NCBI GenBank assembly: GCA_002315535.1
Contig: DCHA01000021.1
Span: 13,487 to 36,725 of the forward strand
Length of the DNA stretch: 23,239 nt
Direction of reading: 5' to 3'
DNA from: Firmicutes bacterium UBA1764
Lineage (GTDB): Bacteria; Bacillota; Clostridia; Peptostreptococcales; Anaerovoracaceae
Shown here: piece by piece, positions 1 through 7,597 of the stretch
How the letters are laid out: each line of letters starts with the position of its first letter
Numbering within the stretch: the first letter of the stretch is position 1
Translations under genes and position numbers: made by a program
The notes under the pieces: model-generated
Told to the model about the DNA's origin: nothing
Seen by the model: only the letters and a program-made list of their open reading frames with translations
Database searches by the model: none

Positions 1-132
1 GTACGTTCCAAGATTGAAGAAAACGAATATCCAAAGCCATTCAAGGGCGTAGCATCCACACTCGTTGCAGCTTCCATCGTAAGCTTATCCTTCATGGGCT
101 TCAGCGGTATGGTTGATAATATTTTTAAGTAG
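1..132 (+). CDS. rnfA: Rnf complex subunit RnfA, C-terminal end (partial)
   Basis: The first 44 codons read in frame from base 1 to a TAG at 130-132. The peptide ends in a hydrophobic helix containing SLSFMGFSGMV, typical of the C-terminus of RnfA (the RnfA/RnfE integral-membrane family). RnfA is a membrane subunit of the Rnf ferredoxin:NAD+ oxidoreductase, which couples electron transfer to Na+ or H+ export. The gene starts outside the window. It lies 10 bases before rnfB, which matches the usual clostridial order with A immediately before B, so RnfA is preferred over RnfE. The rest of the protein cannot be judged. Confidence 0.88.
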   Translation, partial: VRSKIEENEYPKPFKGVASTLVAASIVSLSFMGFSGMVDNIFK

Positions 133-142
133 GAGGTAGGAA

Positions 143-1036
143 ATGTCAGCATTTGTAACACCAGTACTTCTTACATTAGCAGTTGCTGTTATCTGCGCAA
201 TTCTTTTGACAATTGCGTCCAAGGTATTCTATGTGCCTGTAGATGAAACGGCAGTAAAGATTCGTGAAAAGCTTGCCGGAGCTAACTGCGGCGCATGCGG
301 ATACGCAGGTTGCGACGATTATGCAAACGCTCTTGCAGAAGATCACGATATTCCTTGCAACAAGTGCGCTCCGGCAGGAGCTGCAGCAGCAGAAGCTATC
401 GCAGCAATCCTCGGAGTAGCAGGTGGATCATCAGAGCCACAGGTTGCAACAGTAAAGTGCTCCGGATATAATGACACAGCTAAAAAGGCTATGGACTATC
501 AGGGCTATTCAACATGTGCAGCAGCTAAGGACTTCTTCGGTGGCCCTGGCGAATGCAAGTTTGGTTGTATCGGATTTGGCGACTGTGTAAAGGCTTGCGC
601 ATTTGACGCTATCGAAGTTTGCAATGGCGTTGCTAAGGTAAACAGGGAAAAGTGCGTTGGCTGCGGTGCTTGCGCAGAGGCATGCCCGAAGAAGATTATC
701 GACCTCGTTCCAAAGACAAACCGCGTATACGTTGGTTGCTCTTCATTGGATATGGGCAAGGTTGTTAACCAGATTTGTAAGACAGGTTGTATTGCCTGCA
801 AGATGTGCGAAAAGGAATGCAAGTTCGAAGCTATTAAGGTTGAAGGCAATATTGCAAAGATCGATCCTGTTCTCTGCAAGAACTGCGGACTTTGTGCAAA
901 GAAGTGCCCGAAGCACATCATCCATGTTGTTCCTAAGCCAGGTGCAAAGCCGGTTGTAAAGGTAGTTGCTCCTGCAGAAGCAGCAGCTCCAAAGGCAGAG
1001 GCTCCAGCAGCTGAAGCTCCAAAGACTGAAGCATAG
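143..1036 (+). CDS. rnfB: Rnf complex iron-sulfur subunit RnfB
   Basis: RnfB is the ferredoxin-accepting iron-sulfur subunit of the membrane Rnf complex. The 297-residue protein has one N-terminal membrane helix (about residues 5-28). An RnfB-type 4Fe-4S motif follows, with Cys49, Cys52, Cys57 and Cys72. Several ferredoxin-type clusters come after it, including CVGCGACAEACP, CIACKMCEKECK and CKNCGLCAKKCP. Additional cysteines between residues 100 and 150 match the cysteine-rich clostridial form. The last 30 residues are an Ala/Pro/Glu/Lys linker-like tail without cysteines. The start has a perfect AGGAGG 6 bases upstream (131-136) and directly follows rnfA; a strong terminator follows the gene, so it is the last gene of the rnf operon. 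Lysine codons are mostly AAG, unlike genes in the central block. Identification is secure. Confidence 0.95.
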   Translation: MSAFVTPVLLTLAVAVICAILLTIASKVFYVPVDETAVKIREKLAGANCGACGYAGCDDYANALAEDHDIPCNKCAPAGAAAAEAIAAILGVAGGSSEPQVATVKCSGYNDTAKKAMDYQGYSTCAAAKDFFGGPGECKFGCIGFGDCVKACAFDAIEVCNGVAKVNREKCVGCGACAEACPKKIIDLVPKTNRVYVGCSSLDMGKVVNQICKTGCIACKMCEKECKFEAIKVEGNIAKIDPVLCKNCGLCAKKCPKHIIHVVPKPGAKPVVKVVAPAEAAAPKAEAPAAEAPKTEA

Positions 1037-1057
1037 GATTAACAAATACCTAAACAC

Positions 1058-1089
1058 AAAAGGCTACCGATTCTGATCGGTAGCCTTTT
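1058..1089. terminator. Rho-independent terminator after rnfB
   Basis: A 14-bp perfect stem (1058-1071 with 1076-1089) with a TCTG loop is followed by a T run. The A run on the left side makes it usable in both directions. It therefore probably ends both the rnf operon and the convergent minus-strand protease-like gene, whose stop lies at 1107. Confidence 0.9.
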
Positions 1090-1106
1090 TCTTGCTATGC
1101 CGGGTT

Positions 1107-3431
1107 TTAGTGAATTGCCGGGGCTTTTATTTCTTCTTTTACTTTTTCAGGTTCAACTTCTTTTTCTCGCTCCGCTTTTTTGGCCTGTTTATTTTTATCA
1201 ATACTTTGCTTTACAATCCTGTTCTGCTCTGATACGAATTCCTTAAACACATCGTCAGAGTTCATAAAGAATATGTCATCAGGATTCTTAAGGATTTTGT
1301 TAAACAGACTCTCTACTGCAGGGGATTTAGCAAGGGCTTGCCTGAAATCTTCCATGTTATTGAGATCTGTTAATGCTTCTTCAGCCTCAGGATTTAACTG
1401 TGCATTATTTTTTTCAAGCTTTTCCTTTATCGTAATCTGTGTTAGATACGAGGTCAGTGCGTCTTTAATAGAATCCTTATATAATTCCTTTTCACTGTCA
1501 TTGGCTTGAATATATCCGGTTGTTATAGAGCCGATTGTGAATTCTGACAGTGCTATATCTTCAAGCAGATTTCTTCTTGCAGGGCTTAGGTCTTTATTAG
1601 CCTTTATGCTTTGCATCTTCGCCATATAAGCAGCATAGCGCTGCTCTGCGATGTCGTGGTAAATGTCATAGTCTTCAAGAGGCTTGCTTGGTTCGTCAAC
1701 AACAGTAGTCCCGTTATCCTCTGCGATAAGCTTTTTAATTACGGCATCCATTTCAGCATCTGACTTATAATCAGCAGAGCTGTATCCCTTTGGAACAGGA
1801 ACAGATGTACCTTTTAGCTGGTTTAGAATTGCGATGTCGTTTTGCGGTCCAAACATGGAAACCAAACCCTTACTTTGTGACTCGTTTTCCTTAGGCGCAT
1901 TATTTGCAATACTAGGCTCTGTTTTTTCCGGCTTCTTCTCATCCGCTTCATTTTCAAAAATCGAGAACTCGTTTTTCTCCGGCGCGTTGTTCACAACAGT
2001 CGGCTCGGTTTTTTCCGGTTCTTTATTAAATAGTGTGAACTCGTTTTCCTTTGGCTGATTGTTCTGCGGCTGCGCTTCAATTTCTCGCGGTTTATCCTTT
2101 AACTCCGTGTATAGCTTGTTTGCAACATCATCTGTCATAGAGTCAATTTCAACTTGTGTAAACCTGCGTTCGTCTCTTAAAAATGATTTTCGATCTGTTA
2201 TGACATTTGAATTTACTTGGTGTTCAAGTTTCTCCTTTATTTTATTGAATCCATTTTCGGAAATAGGCGTATACTTTATCGGCTTTGGATCTTCAAAGAG
2301 TATTTCGCCCTGATTCATAAGATATTCATTACTTTCTATTTTCTGTTGATCGAAAGGCTTGCTGTAATCACGAATCATTCTCGGAACATAGGTTTCAATA
2401 CTTGTTGATTCATCTATGATATGAACACCTCTGGTGCTCATGTCGTTTGCCCCTTTTCCTATATTGCCCTGAATTTTCGGTATTACTGAACCAGTCTGTC
2501 CATCAATCTTGAATGCGTTTTCCGGAAGCTGCTGGCTTACTCCGTTTTTATTAAGTACAATATCTTCCATCCATACGAATTCGGCATTGGAATTTCCTAA
2601 ATAGTCATTTACGTTTACTTCTTTTATGTCTCCCGGAATATGGCTTTGGGAGTCAACAACATAGAACTTATTTCCTGCATCATTAACTCCGACAATGGTC
2701 GTCCAATGGTAGCCGTTGCAATATGCTACCGGAGCATTCTTTTCGCGAAGAGCCTTGAATACTTCACTTCTGATTCGAGATTCGCTTGCACCAAGCCCAT
2801 TTCTGTTTATCTTGCACATTTTTGTATTTGGGCAAACCTTATCGACAAGGCTCGAATACTGATATATTTCGCTTATCATATTAGAATTAATAGTATCGGT
2901 TTGCTCCGGGGAAATAATCTCGCGACCCTGAACAAATTCCGGTCTATACCTTCTGATTATTTTTTGATCGAGCTCAACACCGCGACCCTTAAGAAGCATG
3001 CTGAAGGCACATGACCAGCAGCCCATGCTTGTATCCTGATGTCTATCCAGGGTGATTCCCGGCAGGACTTTTTGTCCCTTCCTGTTAACGACCATTTTCC
3101 CAACGCTATGACGCTCATTGGTCTGATAATACTTTTCAAGATCGTTAATATAATTCATAACATCAATGCGCTCGCGCAGATGCTTGATTTCTTTTTGGTT
3201 CAATTCGCCGGAGTGCCCGGAAAGATAGCTTCTGAGCGCATCAACATTTCCCGTATTTAAGATTTCAATTGGGACATTTGTTGTGCTTGTTGAATAGTAG
3301 GATTTTAATGAGCTTTGAAGAGGCTGGAAATCCTTATCCTTTCTTTGCACGTAAACATGATTCCCTTTAACACAAAGAAATTCGTTGTCTGGGTTAATAT
3401 TCTTCAATTCGTATTTAGGGGGCTTTGGCAT
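1107..3431 (-). CDS. Large protein with papain/AvrRpt2-like cysteine protease domain
   Basis: The 774-residue protein is of unknown role. Residues about 120-290 look like a papain-fold cysteine protease. Gln132 lies exactly six residues before Cys138 in a GCW motif, as the oxyanion Gln and nucleophile do in papain. His242 (in NGYHWTTIVG) and Asp260 (in VVDSQ) complete a plausible triad. GCW followed by a helix resembles AvrRpt2/C39-like enzymes. Residues about 461-519 are a repetitive acidic linker with EKTEP and NNAP motifs. The rest is mostly charged helix ending in a Lys/Glu-rich tail. There is no signal peptide or membrane helix, so the protein is either cytoplasmic or exported by a route not visible here. 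The start at 3431 has a weak AGAGG site. It stands alone between two plus-strand units. A structural or effector role is possible; substrate unknown. Confidence 0.72.
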   Translation of the reverse strand: MPKPPKYELKNINPDNEFLCVKGNHVYVQRKDKDFQPLQSSLKSYYSTSTTNVPIEILNTGNVDALRSYLSGHSGELNQKEIKHLRERIDVMNYINDLEKYYQTNERHSVGKMVVNRKGQKVLPGITLDRHQDTSMGCWSCAFSMLLKGRGVELDQKIIRRYRPEFVQGREIISPEQTDTINSNMISEIYQYSSLVDKVCPNTKMCKINRNGLGASESRIRSEVFKALREKNAPVAYCNGYHWTTIVGVNDAGNKFYVVDSQSHIPGDIKEVNVNDYLGNSNAEFVWMEDIVLNKNGVSQQLPENAFKIDGQTGSVIPKIQGNIGKGANDMSTRGVHIIDESTSIETYVPRMIRDYSKPFDQQKIESNEYLMNQGEILFEDPKPIKYTPISENGFNKIKEKLEHQVNSNVITDRKSFLRDERRFTQVEIDSMTDDVANKLYTELKDKPREIEAQPQNNQPKENEFTLFNKEPEKTEPTVVNNAPEKNEFSIFENEADEKKPEKTEPSIANNAPKENESQSKGLVSMFGPQNDIAILNQLKGTSVPVPKGYSSADYKSDAEMDAVIKKLIAEDNGTTVVDEPSKPLEDYDIYHDIAEQRYAAYMAKMQSIKANKDLSPARRNLLEDIALSEFTIGSITTGYIQANDSEKELYKDSIKDALTSYLTQITIKEKLEKNNAQLNPEAEEALTDLNNMEDFRQALAKSPAVESLFNKILKNPDDIFFMNSDDVFKEFVSEQNRIVKQSIDKNKQAKKAEREKEVEPEKVKEEIKAPAIH
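1876..2050 (-). repeat. Duplicated linker repeat inside the protease-like gene
   Basis: Two imperfect copies of a roughly 90-base unit encode NEF-x-[LI]-F... followed by PEKTEP and a VNNAP/ANNAP motif, at about residues 461-519. The repeat separates the protease half from the helical C-terminal half and looks like a flexible acidic spacer, not a folded domain. Confidence 0.65.
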
Positions 3432-3532
3432 AATCGTTAACCTCTGTAATCATCTGAGTATTATTTTCCATTTATTATAATACACTTTACGATGTTTCAG
3501 AACTGTTTGTCCATTCTTTCAGTTTAAATTAA

Positions 3533-3553
3533 GTATGCGTGTATATACTTTTC
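3533..3553 (+). promoter_or_regulatory. Possible promoter/operator before the VTC gene
   Basis: A TATACT hexamer lies about 28 bases before the start codon, within a short inverted repeat (AAGTAT ... ATACTT). A consensus -35 box is not clear. A second TATAAT at 3476-3481 also lacks a good -35. Only a tentative assignment for the start of the VTC-DUF4956-CotH transcript. Confidence 0.25.
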
Positions 3554-3572
3554 ACATCAAGGAGGTATTGTA

Positions 3573-4244
3573 ATGCAGTACAGACATGAAATAAAACACG
3601 AAATAACATATGCTGACATGCTTGCGATTGACGCAAGGCTGTGTGCTGTCGCAAAGCTTGATCCCTTTGCAGAAGACGGAGTCTATGTTATTCGCAGTCT
3701 TTATTTTGACAGCCCAGGTGATAAGGCTCTAAGAGAGAACCTGTCAGGTGCATCCAGAAGAGAAAAGTATCGTATCAGATATTATGGGAATAAATTAAAT
3801 GAAATCAAGCTCGAGAGAAAAACTAAGGTTTCAGGGCTGGGATACAAGGATCAATGTTCTATTTCTAAAGAGGAATGCGAAAAGCTATTAAAGGGGGATT
3901 ATTCGTGGATGCTGACAAGCGGACGCGATCTCATCGTTGACCTGTATATTAAGATGATCTTCGAAAACCTCCGGCCTAAATCAATTGTTGAGTATACGAG
4001 AAAGCCGTATATTTATGAGGCCGGAAATGTAAGAGTAACCTTTGATTACGAAATCAGGACCACTACCAATGTGGATGATTTTCTTGATAAAAGCTGTCCG
4101 ACGCTGACAGTGACGGACAATCCAATTATTCTCGAGGTAAAGTGGGATGATTTTCTGCCGGAGATAATTAAGGATTGCGTTCAGGCTTCGCGCAGCAGAG
4201 CTCAGGCATTTTCAAAATATGCCGCAAGCCGTATGTATGATTAA
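3573..4244 (+). CDS. VTC-domain protein (polyphosphate polymerase-like)
   Basis: The 223-residue protein covers one complete VTC domain, the catalytic module of eukaryotic polyphosphate polymerase Vtc4, which also occurs in many Firmicutes. The family's basic tunnel-lining motifs are visible: YRHEIKHEI at the N-terminus, SLYFDS, REKYRIRYYG, KLERKTK, a central VEYTRKPYIY and a late LEVKWDDFLP. These supply the Arg/Lys and Glu residues that bind phosphate and metal in the family. No membrane helix is present. A strong AAGGAGG lies before the ATG. The stop is 24 bases from the next gene. Placement next to DUF4956 and CotH proteins is a recurrent arrangement in Firmicutes; the substrate in this context (polyphosphate or a nucleotide-derived group) is unproven. 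Confidence 0.88.
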   Translation: MQYRHEIKHEITYADMLAIDARLCAVAKLDPFAEDGVYVIRSLYFDSPGDKALRENLSGASRREKYRIRYYGNKLNEIKLERKTKVSGLGYKDQCSISKEECEKLLKGDYSWMLTSGRDLIVDLYIKMIFENLRPKSIVEYTRKPYIYEAGNVRVTFDYEIRTTTNVDDFLDKSCPTLTVTDNPIILEVKWDDFLPEIIKDCVQASRSRAQAFSKYAASRMYD

Positions 4245-4268
4245 TAAAGCAAATTTAGGAGGAATCAA

Positions 4269-4943
4269 ATGACAAGCTTTAGCGATATTTTTAAATCAAG
4301 TTTTTTAAACAACGTAACATCTGTCAGCATACCTGATATGCTGATCACCCTGGCAATCAGCTTTTGCCTTGGTATGTTTATTTTCTATATCTACAAGAAA
4401 TCTTATGCCGGAGTAATGTACAGCTCAAGCTTTGGTGTTACTCTCGTAGCACTCACAATGATCACAGGAATGACAATACTTGCTGTAACAAGCAACGTAG
4501 TGCTCTCCCTTGGTATGGTCGGTGCTCTTTCTATAGTTAGATTCCGTACTGCCGTAAAAGAGCCTATGGATCTCGTATTCCTGTTTTGGGCTATCTCCGG
4601 AGGTATCGTTCTTGCCGCAGGCATGATCCCACTCGCAATCATTGGCAGTATTTTAATCGGAGTTGTTCTTATCGTTCTCGCAAACAAGAAGAGTCATGTT
4701 AAGCCTTACATTTTAGTTGTAACATGTGACAGCGATAAAGCTGAGGCTGACGCTGAGGCAATCATGAACAAGAACACAAAGAAGCATGTTCTAAAGAGCA
4801 AGACTGTAAGAAGCGAGCTCACAGAGCTTAATTACGAGGTGCGTCTTGAAAGCGAAAGCACAAGCTTTGTAAACGAAATGAAGAAGGTCGTTGGAGTTAA
4901 TTCTGTAATCCTCGTTAGCTATAATGGCGACTACATGGGATAG
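4269..4943 (+). CDS. DUF4956 membrane protein
   Basis: The 224-residue protein has an N-terminal half of about four membrane helices (residues about 20-140). It contains the conserved SLGMVGALSIVRFRTAVKEP loop that marks DUF4956, followed by a soluble C-terminal domain of about 80 residues. No enzymatic function is established for the family. It commonly lies between VTC-domain and CotH genes, suggesting it forms the membrane part of a surface phosphorylation or polymer system. AGGAGG lies 6 bases before the ATG. Only two bases separate its stop from the next ATG, so it is translationally coupled to the CotH-like gene. Confidence 0.85.
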   Translation: MTSFSDIFKSSFLNNVTSVSIPDMLITLAISFCLGMFIFYIYKKSYAGVMYSSSFGVTLVALTMITGMTILAVTSNVVLSLGMVGALSIVRFRTAVKEPMDLVFLFWAISGGIVLAAGMIPLAIIGSILIGVVLIVLANKKSHVKPYILVVTCDSDKAEADAEAIMNKNTKKHVLKSKTVRSELTELNYEVRLESESTSFVNEMKKVVGVNSVILVSYNGDYMG

Positions 4944-4945
4944 AA

Positions 4946-6850
4946 ATGTCAACAAATAAGGTAATTGATAAAATTGCAATAGGCTTAATAATTCTCGCGC
5001 TAGTTGCAAGCCTTGGGCTTATGTATTTAAAGATTAGCGATCCTGATTTCGGGTCGAAGAGTAATTTGGGATATGAGACTAGACTCTTTGATAACGAAAA
5101 GGTTCACACAATTGACATTGTGATGAACAATTGGGATGAGTTTATCGAAAACTGTGAGTCCGAGGAATACTATGTATGTACGATTGCAATCGACGGGGAG
5201 AAGTACAGCAATATTGCCATAAGGGCAAAGGGTAATACTTCATTATCAAATGTTAAGTCCATGAACAGTGAGCGTTACAGCTTTAAGCTGGAATTTGACC
5301 ACTACGAGGATGGGAAGACTTACTACGGGCTTGATAAACTGTGCCTGAACAACATTATCCAAGATAATACTATGATGAAGGATTATCTTGTTTATCAGAT
5401 GATGGACGAGTTTGGGGTAGATGCTCCTTTATGCTCTTATACATACATCACAGTTAATGGTGAGGATTGGGGTCTTTACCTCGCTGTTGAGGGAATTGAA
5501 GACAGTTTCCTTGAAAGAAATTACGACGAGGCGGATGGGGATTTATATAAGCCTGACAGCATGAGCTTCGGCGGTGGCAGAGGCAATGGCAAAGACTTCA
5601 ACATGGATGAATTTGATTTTGAATCCTTGGAGACTGATTCTGATGGTACTGAAGATGGTGAAAGTTTCGGTATGCCTCAGATGTCGAATGGACAGAGTCA
5701 GGACATGCCGCAGATGACAGATGGCCAGATGCCGCAGATGCCGAATGGCCAGAGCCAAGAAATGCCACAGATGCCGAATGGTGAAATGCCTCAGATGCCG
5801 GATGGCGAAACTCCGGACATGTCAGAGTTTACCGAAAAGATCAAAGATTTCTTTGGTGGAGACGGTGGAGGCTTCGGCGGCGGTGGCGGCATGGGAAGCA
5901 GCGACGTAAAGCTGCAGTACATTGACGACGACTATGATTCCTATTCCAATATTTTTGACAATGCAAAGACCGAAGTAACAAGCGAAGATAAAAAGCGTTT
6001 GATTGCTTCTCTGAAGCAGCTTAGCGAATACAGTAATCTTGAAGAGATTGTTGATATTGATGAGGTAATAAGATATTTCGTTGTACATAATTTTGTATGC
6101 AACGGAGACAGCTATACCGGATCGATGGTACATAATTACTATCTGTACGAGGAAGATGGTCAAATGAGCATGATTCCTTGGGATTATAATCTTGCCTATG
6201 GCACCTTCCAGGGTGGAGATGCTACGTCGACAGTCAATGCTGATATTGATAGCCCTGTTTCTAACGGCAGCGTTGATGACAGACCAATGGTCGGCTGGAT
6301 ATTCTCAGATGATGAATATACAGAAATGTATCATGAAAGGTTTTCAGAGTTTATTTCTGAGTGGATTGATAGCGGTAAGCTAGAGAATATGATCCGTGAT
6401 ACCGCAGAACTGATCAGCCCGTATGTTGAAAAGGACCCGACAAAGTTCTGCACTACAGAAGAATTTGAGACAGCGGTTGATGCTATCAGCTCCTTTGTAA
6501 GTCTTAGAGGCGAAGCTGTATCAAGGCAGCTTGCCGGAGATGACACTGCAGTAGAGTGCGGTGATCTTAACCTCTCTGACATGGGCACAATGGGCGGCGG
6601 TATGGGAGGAGGAAATAGCTTCGGCCCAGGCCGTGGTAATGATACAGAATCTCAGCCGGAAGTTGGAACTGATCCTAACGCGCAGGGTGAAGACGGAGAA
6701 CAAACCCTGCCTGAAGGCTTTGACCCTGGACAGATGGGCGGCCAAAGTGACGGAAGCGATGGCTTTGATCCAAGACAGGGTGGTCGGGGTGGACAAGGCG
6801 GAGGCTTCAATCCGGGCCAAGGAGGTCAGGGAGGCCCCGGAGGATTTTGA
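4946..6850 (+). CDS. CotH kinase family protein with low-complexity segments
   Basis: The 634-residue protein is probably membrane-anchored and extracytoplasmic. It starts with a short cytoplasmic stretch and one membrane helix (residues about 9-27). The CotH domain follows, with RAKGNTSLSN, the segment YGLDKLCLNN, VNGEDWGLYLAVE, and the late motif MIPWDYNLAYG carrying the conserved Asp. CotH is an atypical protein kinase family that phosphorylates spore-coat and surface proteins. The domain is interrupted at about residues 242-292 by repeats of MPQMPNGQ/MPQMPDG and a glycine run. The last about 75 residues are Gly/Gln/Pro-rich. Such inserts are common in Firmicute CotH proteins and may be exposed linkers or substrates. 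Translation probably depends on coupling to DUF4956, since no strong ribosome site is seen. No terminator lies directly after it. Confidence 0.85.
   Translation: MSTNKVIDKIAIGLIILALVASLGLMYLKISDPDFGSKSNLGYETRLFDNEKVHTIDIVMNNWDEFIENCESEEYYVCTIAIDGEKYSNIAIRAKGNTSLSNVKSMNSERYSFKLEFDHYEDGKTYYGLDKLCLNNIIQDNTMMKDYLVYQMMDEFGVDAPLCSYTYITVNGEDWGLYLAVEGIEDSFLERNYDEADGDLYKPDSMSFGGGRGNGKDFNMDEFDFESLETDSDGTEDGESFGMPQMSNGQSQDMPQMTDGQMPQMPNGQSQEMPQMPNGEMPQMPDGETPDMSEFTEKIKDFFGGDGGGFGGGGGMGSSDVKLQYIDDDYDSYSNIFDNAKTEVTSEDKKRLIASLKQLSEYSNLEEIVDIDEVIRYFVVHNFVCNGDSYTGSMVHNYYLYEEDGQMSMIPWDYNLAYGTFQGGDATSTVNADIDSPVSNGSVDDRPMVGWIFSDDEYTEMYHERFSEFISEWIDSGKLENMIRDTAELISPYVEKDPTKFCTTEEFETAVDAISSFVSLRGEAVSRQLAGDDTAVECGDLNLSDMGTMGGGMGGGNSFGPGRGNDTESQPEVGTDPNAQGEDGEQTLPEGFDPGQMGGQSDGSDGFDPRQGGRGGQGGGFNPGQGGQGGPGGF
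5671..5820 (+). repeat. In-frame MPQM-type coding repeat in the CotH gene
   Basis: Short imperfect tandem repeats of about 15-27 bases encode MPQM followed by PNGQ, TDGQ, PNGE or PDGE. Seen directly. It is a low-complexity coding repeat that could vary in copy number by slippage, not a CRISPR or intergenic repeat. Confidence 0.85.
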
Positions 6851-6902
6851 TTCTAGAAGGATGAAGGAATGAAATTCATAATAAGGATACTACAGATAGG
6901 AA

Positions 6903-6930
6903 TTGACAAAGTAAGTCAATAGGATATAAT
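6903..6930 (+). promoter_or_regulatory. Consensus sigma-A promoter for the antitoxin-like RNA
   Basis: Perfect TTGACA (6903-6908) and perfect TATAAT (6925-6930) are separated by 16 bases. No open reading frame with a ribosome site follows, and a terminator ends the unit about 85 bases later, so it should drive a short untranslated RNA starting near 6937. Confidence 0.8.
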
Positions 6931-6936
6931 GAAACA

Positions 6937-7022
6937 AGAGCATCGCGGCAAACGGTTGGCTCAATAATATTTTGAAATAAATGTATTCAAAATCGTCACT
7001 TCACCGAGTGGCGATTTTGCTT
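6937..7022 (+). ncRNA. Predicted small RNA, antitoxin candidate of a type I TA pair
   Basis: The predicted transcript of about 85 nt runs from a consensus promoter to the hairpin at 6989-7018. Its 5' part (AGCATCGCGGCAAACGG then TTGGCTC) closely resembles the 5' leader of the convergent minus-strand transcript. Its 3' part is complementary to the 3' end of that transcript, including the last codons of the small peptide gene and the shared terminator. Convergent RNAs overlapping at a bidirectional terminator are the layout of Firmicute type I toxin-antitoxin loci such as fst/par and txpA/RatA. The antitoxin role is inferred. Confidence 0.6.
6989..7018. terminator. Shared bidirectional terminator of the TA-like pair
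   Basis: A 12-bp stem (6989-7000 with 7007-7018, one G-U pair) with a 6-base loop, an A run on one side and a T run on the other. It lies at the overlap of the plus-strand small RNA and the minus-strand peptide mRNA and overlaps the last codons of the peptide gene. Confidence 0.8.
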
Positions 7023-7073
7023 TCTTACGACAATTGTGACTCTAAAGCCCAATACCAAAAGCGTAATCCGCAT
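6996..7073 (-). CDS. 25-residue hydrophobic peptide, type I toxin candidate
   Basis: A 26-codon frame with an excellent AAAGGAGG (7079-7086) five bases before its ATG. The peptide begins MRITLLVLGF, continues hydrophobic (VTIVV) and ends in a basic tail (RKQNRHSVK). That is one short membrane segment with positive charge at the end, as in small type I toxins and 'holin-like' peptides of Firmicutes. Its stop lies inside the terminator hairpin, so the antisense RNA covers the end of the message. The leader can fold a TTACC-CTT-GGTAA hairpin upstream of the ribosome site. The peptide is shorter than the 28-35 residues usual for such toxins and has an Arg in mid-helix, so it may be a decayed or divergent toxin. 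Not matched to a named family. Confidence 0.5.
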   Translation of the reverse strand: MRITLLVLGFRVTIVVRKQNRHSVK

Positions 7074-7133
7074 AGGTTCCTCCTTTCAGAACCAACCGCC
7101 TCCGTTTACCAAGGGTAATGCGATGCTGTTGAT

Positions 7134-7162
7134 ATACTAACATATATATGGAATACTGTCAA
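7134..7162 (-). promoter_or_regulatory. Promoter of the toxin-like peptide mRNA
   Basis: On the minus strand, a perfect TTGACA (7162-7157) is followed after 17 bases by TAGTAT (7139-7134), with an upstream TG giving an extended -10. The expected start near 7127 begins with AGCATCGC, the same sequence that opens the opposing small RNA. Confidence 0.75.
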
Positions 7163-7195
7163 TATATGTAAATATATTTTTCGGAAATAGTATAA

Positions 7196-7229
7196 AAAAC
7201 TCCAATAAATATATATTCATTGGAGTTTT
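7196..7229 (-). terminator. Terminator of the DUF362 / small CxxC protein unit
   Basis: A stem of 9-11 bp (AACTCCAAT with ATTGGAGTT) with an AT-rich loop is followed on the minus strand by a T run. It lies about 30 bases past the stop of the minus-strand gene at 7259. Confidence 0.8.
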
Positions 7230-7258
7230 CAGAATGATGTATGTATCGACTATTGTAA

Positions 7259-7594
7259 TTATTTATATTTTGAAGTGAATGCATTTGTTGCATCAATAAC
7301 CATTTCATCCCAAGTACTGAATTGGGTGCTTTCTTTTACAAAAGAATCAAGCATTGATTTAGAATAAATCAATGGATCATGATCCCAATCTACTATAACA
7401 GCACTGGAATATTTAAAGGCTTGGAAGCTTCCGAAATTGGAATGACTTTGTATGTATTCATCGCAGAAGATTTCATTTAGGAGGTTTTTGAATTCTGGTG
7501 CATTTGGAACAATATTAAAGCCTCTAATCGATCCCGATTTTTCACGACATTTTTCACAAAATATTTTACTTTCAGCTTCTGGACTGTTATTCAT
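7259..7594 (-). CDS. Hypothetical small protein with N-terminal CxxC
   Basis: The 111-residue protein is not recognised. Near the N-terminus is a single CEKC pair (Cys13, Cys16), as in half of a zinc ribbon, and another Cys lies in the middle (IFCDEY). The rest is acidic and aromatic, without membrane segments. It follows the DUF362 gene with only three bases between stop and ATG and an AAAGG site inside the upstream gene's end, so the two are cotranscribed and probably coupled. The pairing hints at a common role, perhaps protein-protein or metal/Fe-S handling, but no function can be assigned. Confidence 0.6.
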   Translation of the reverse strand: MNNSPEAESKIFCEKCREKSGSIRGFNIVPNAPEFKNLLNEIFCDEYIQSHSNFGSFQAFKYSSAVIVDWDHDPLIYSKSMLDSFVKESTQFSTWDEMVIDATNAFTSKYK

Positions 7595-7597
7595 TAC

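Noticed and set aside
505..921. 138-residue minus-strand frame opposite rnfB
   Set aside because: It lies wholly inside rnfB, which has many family motifs, and has no ribosome site or recognisable content; it is a shadow frame.
5671..5820. Short tandem repeats as a possible CRISPR or intergenic repeat array
   Set aside because: The repeats are in frame, encode MPQM-type low complexity and have no spacers of regular length.
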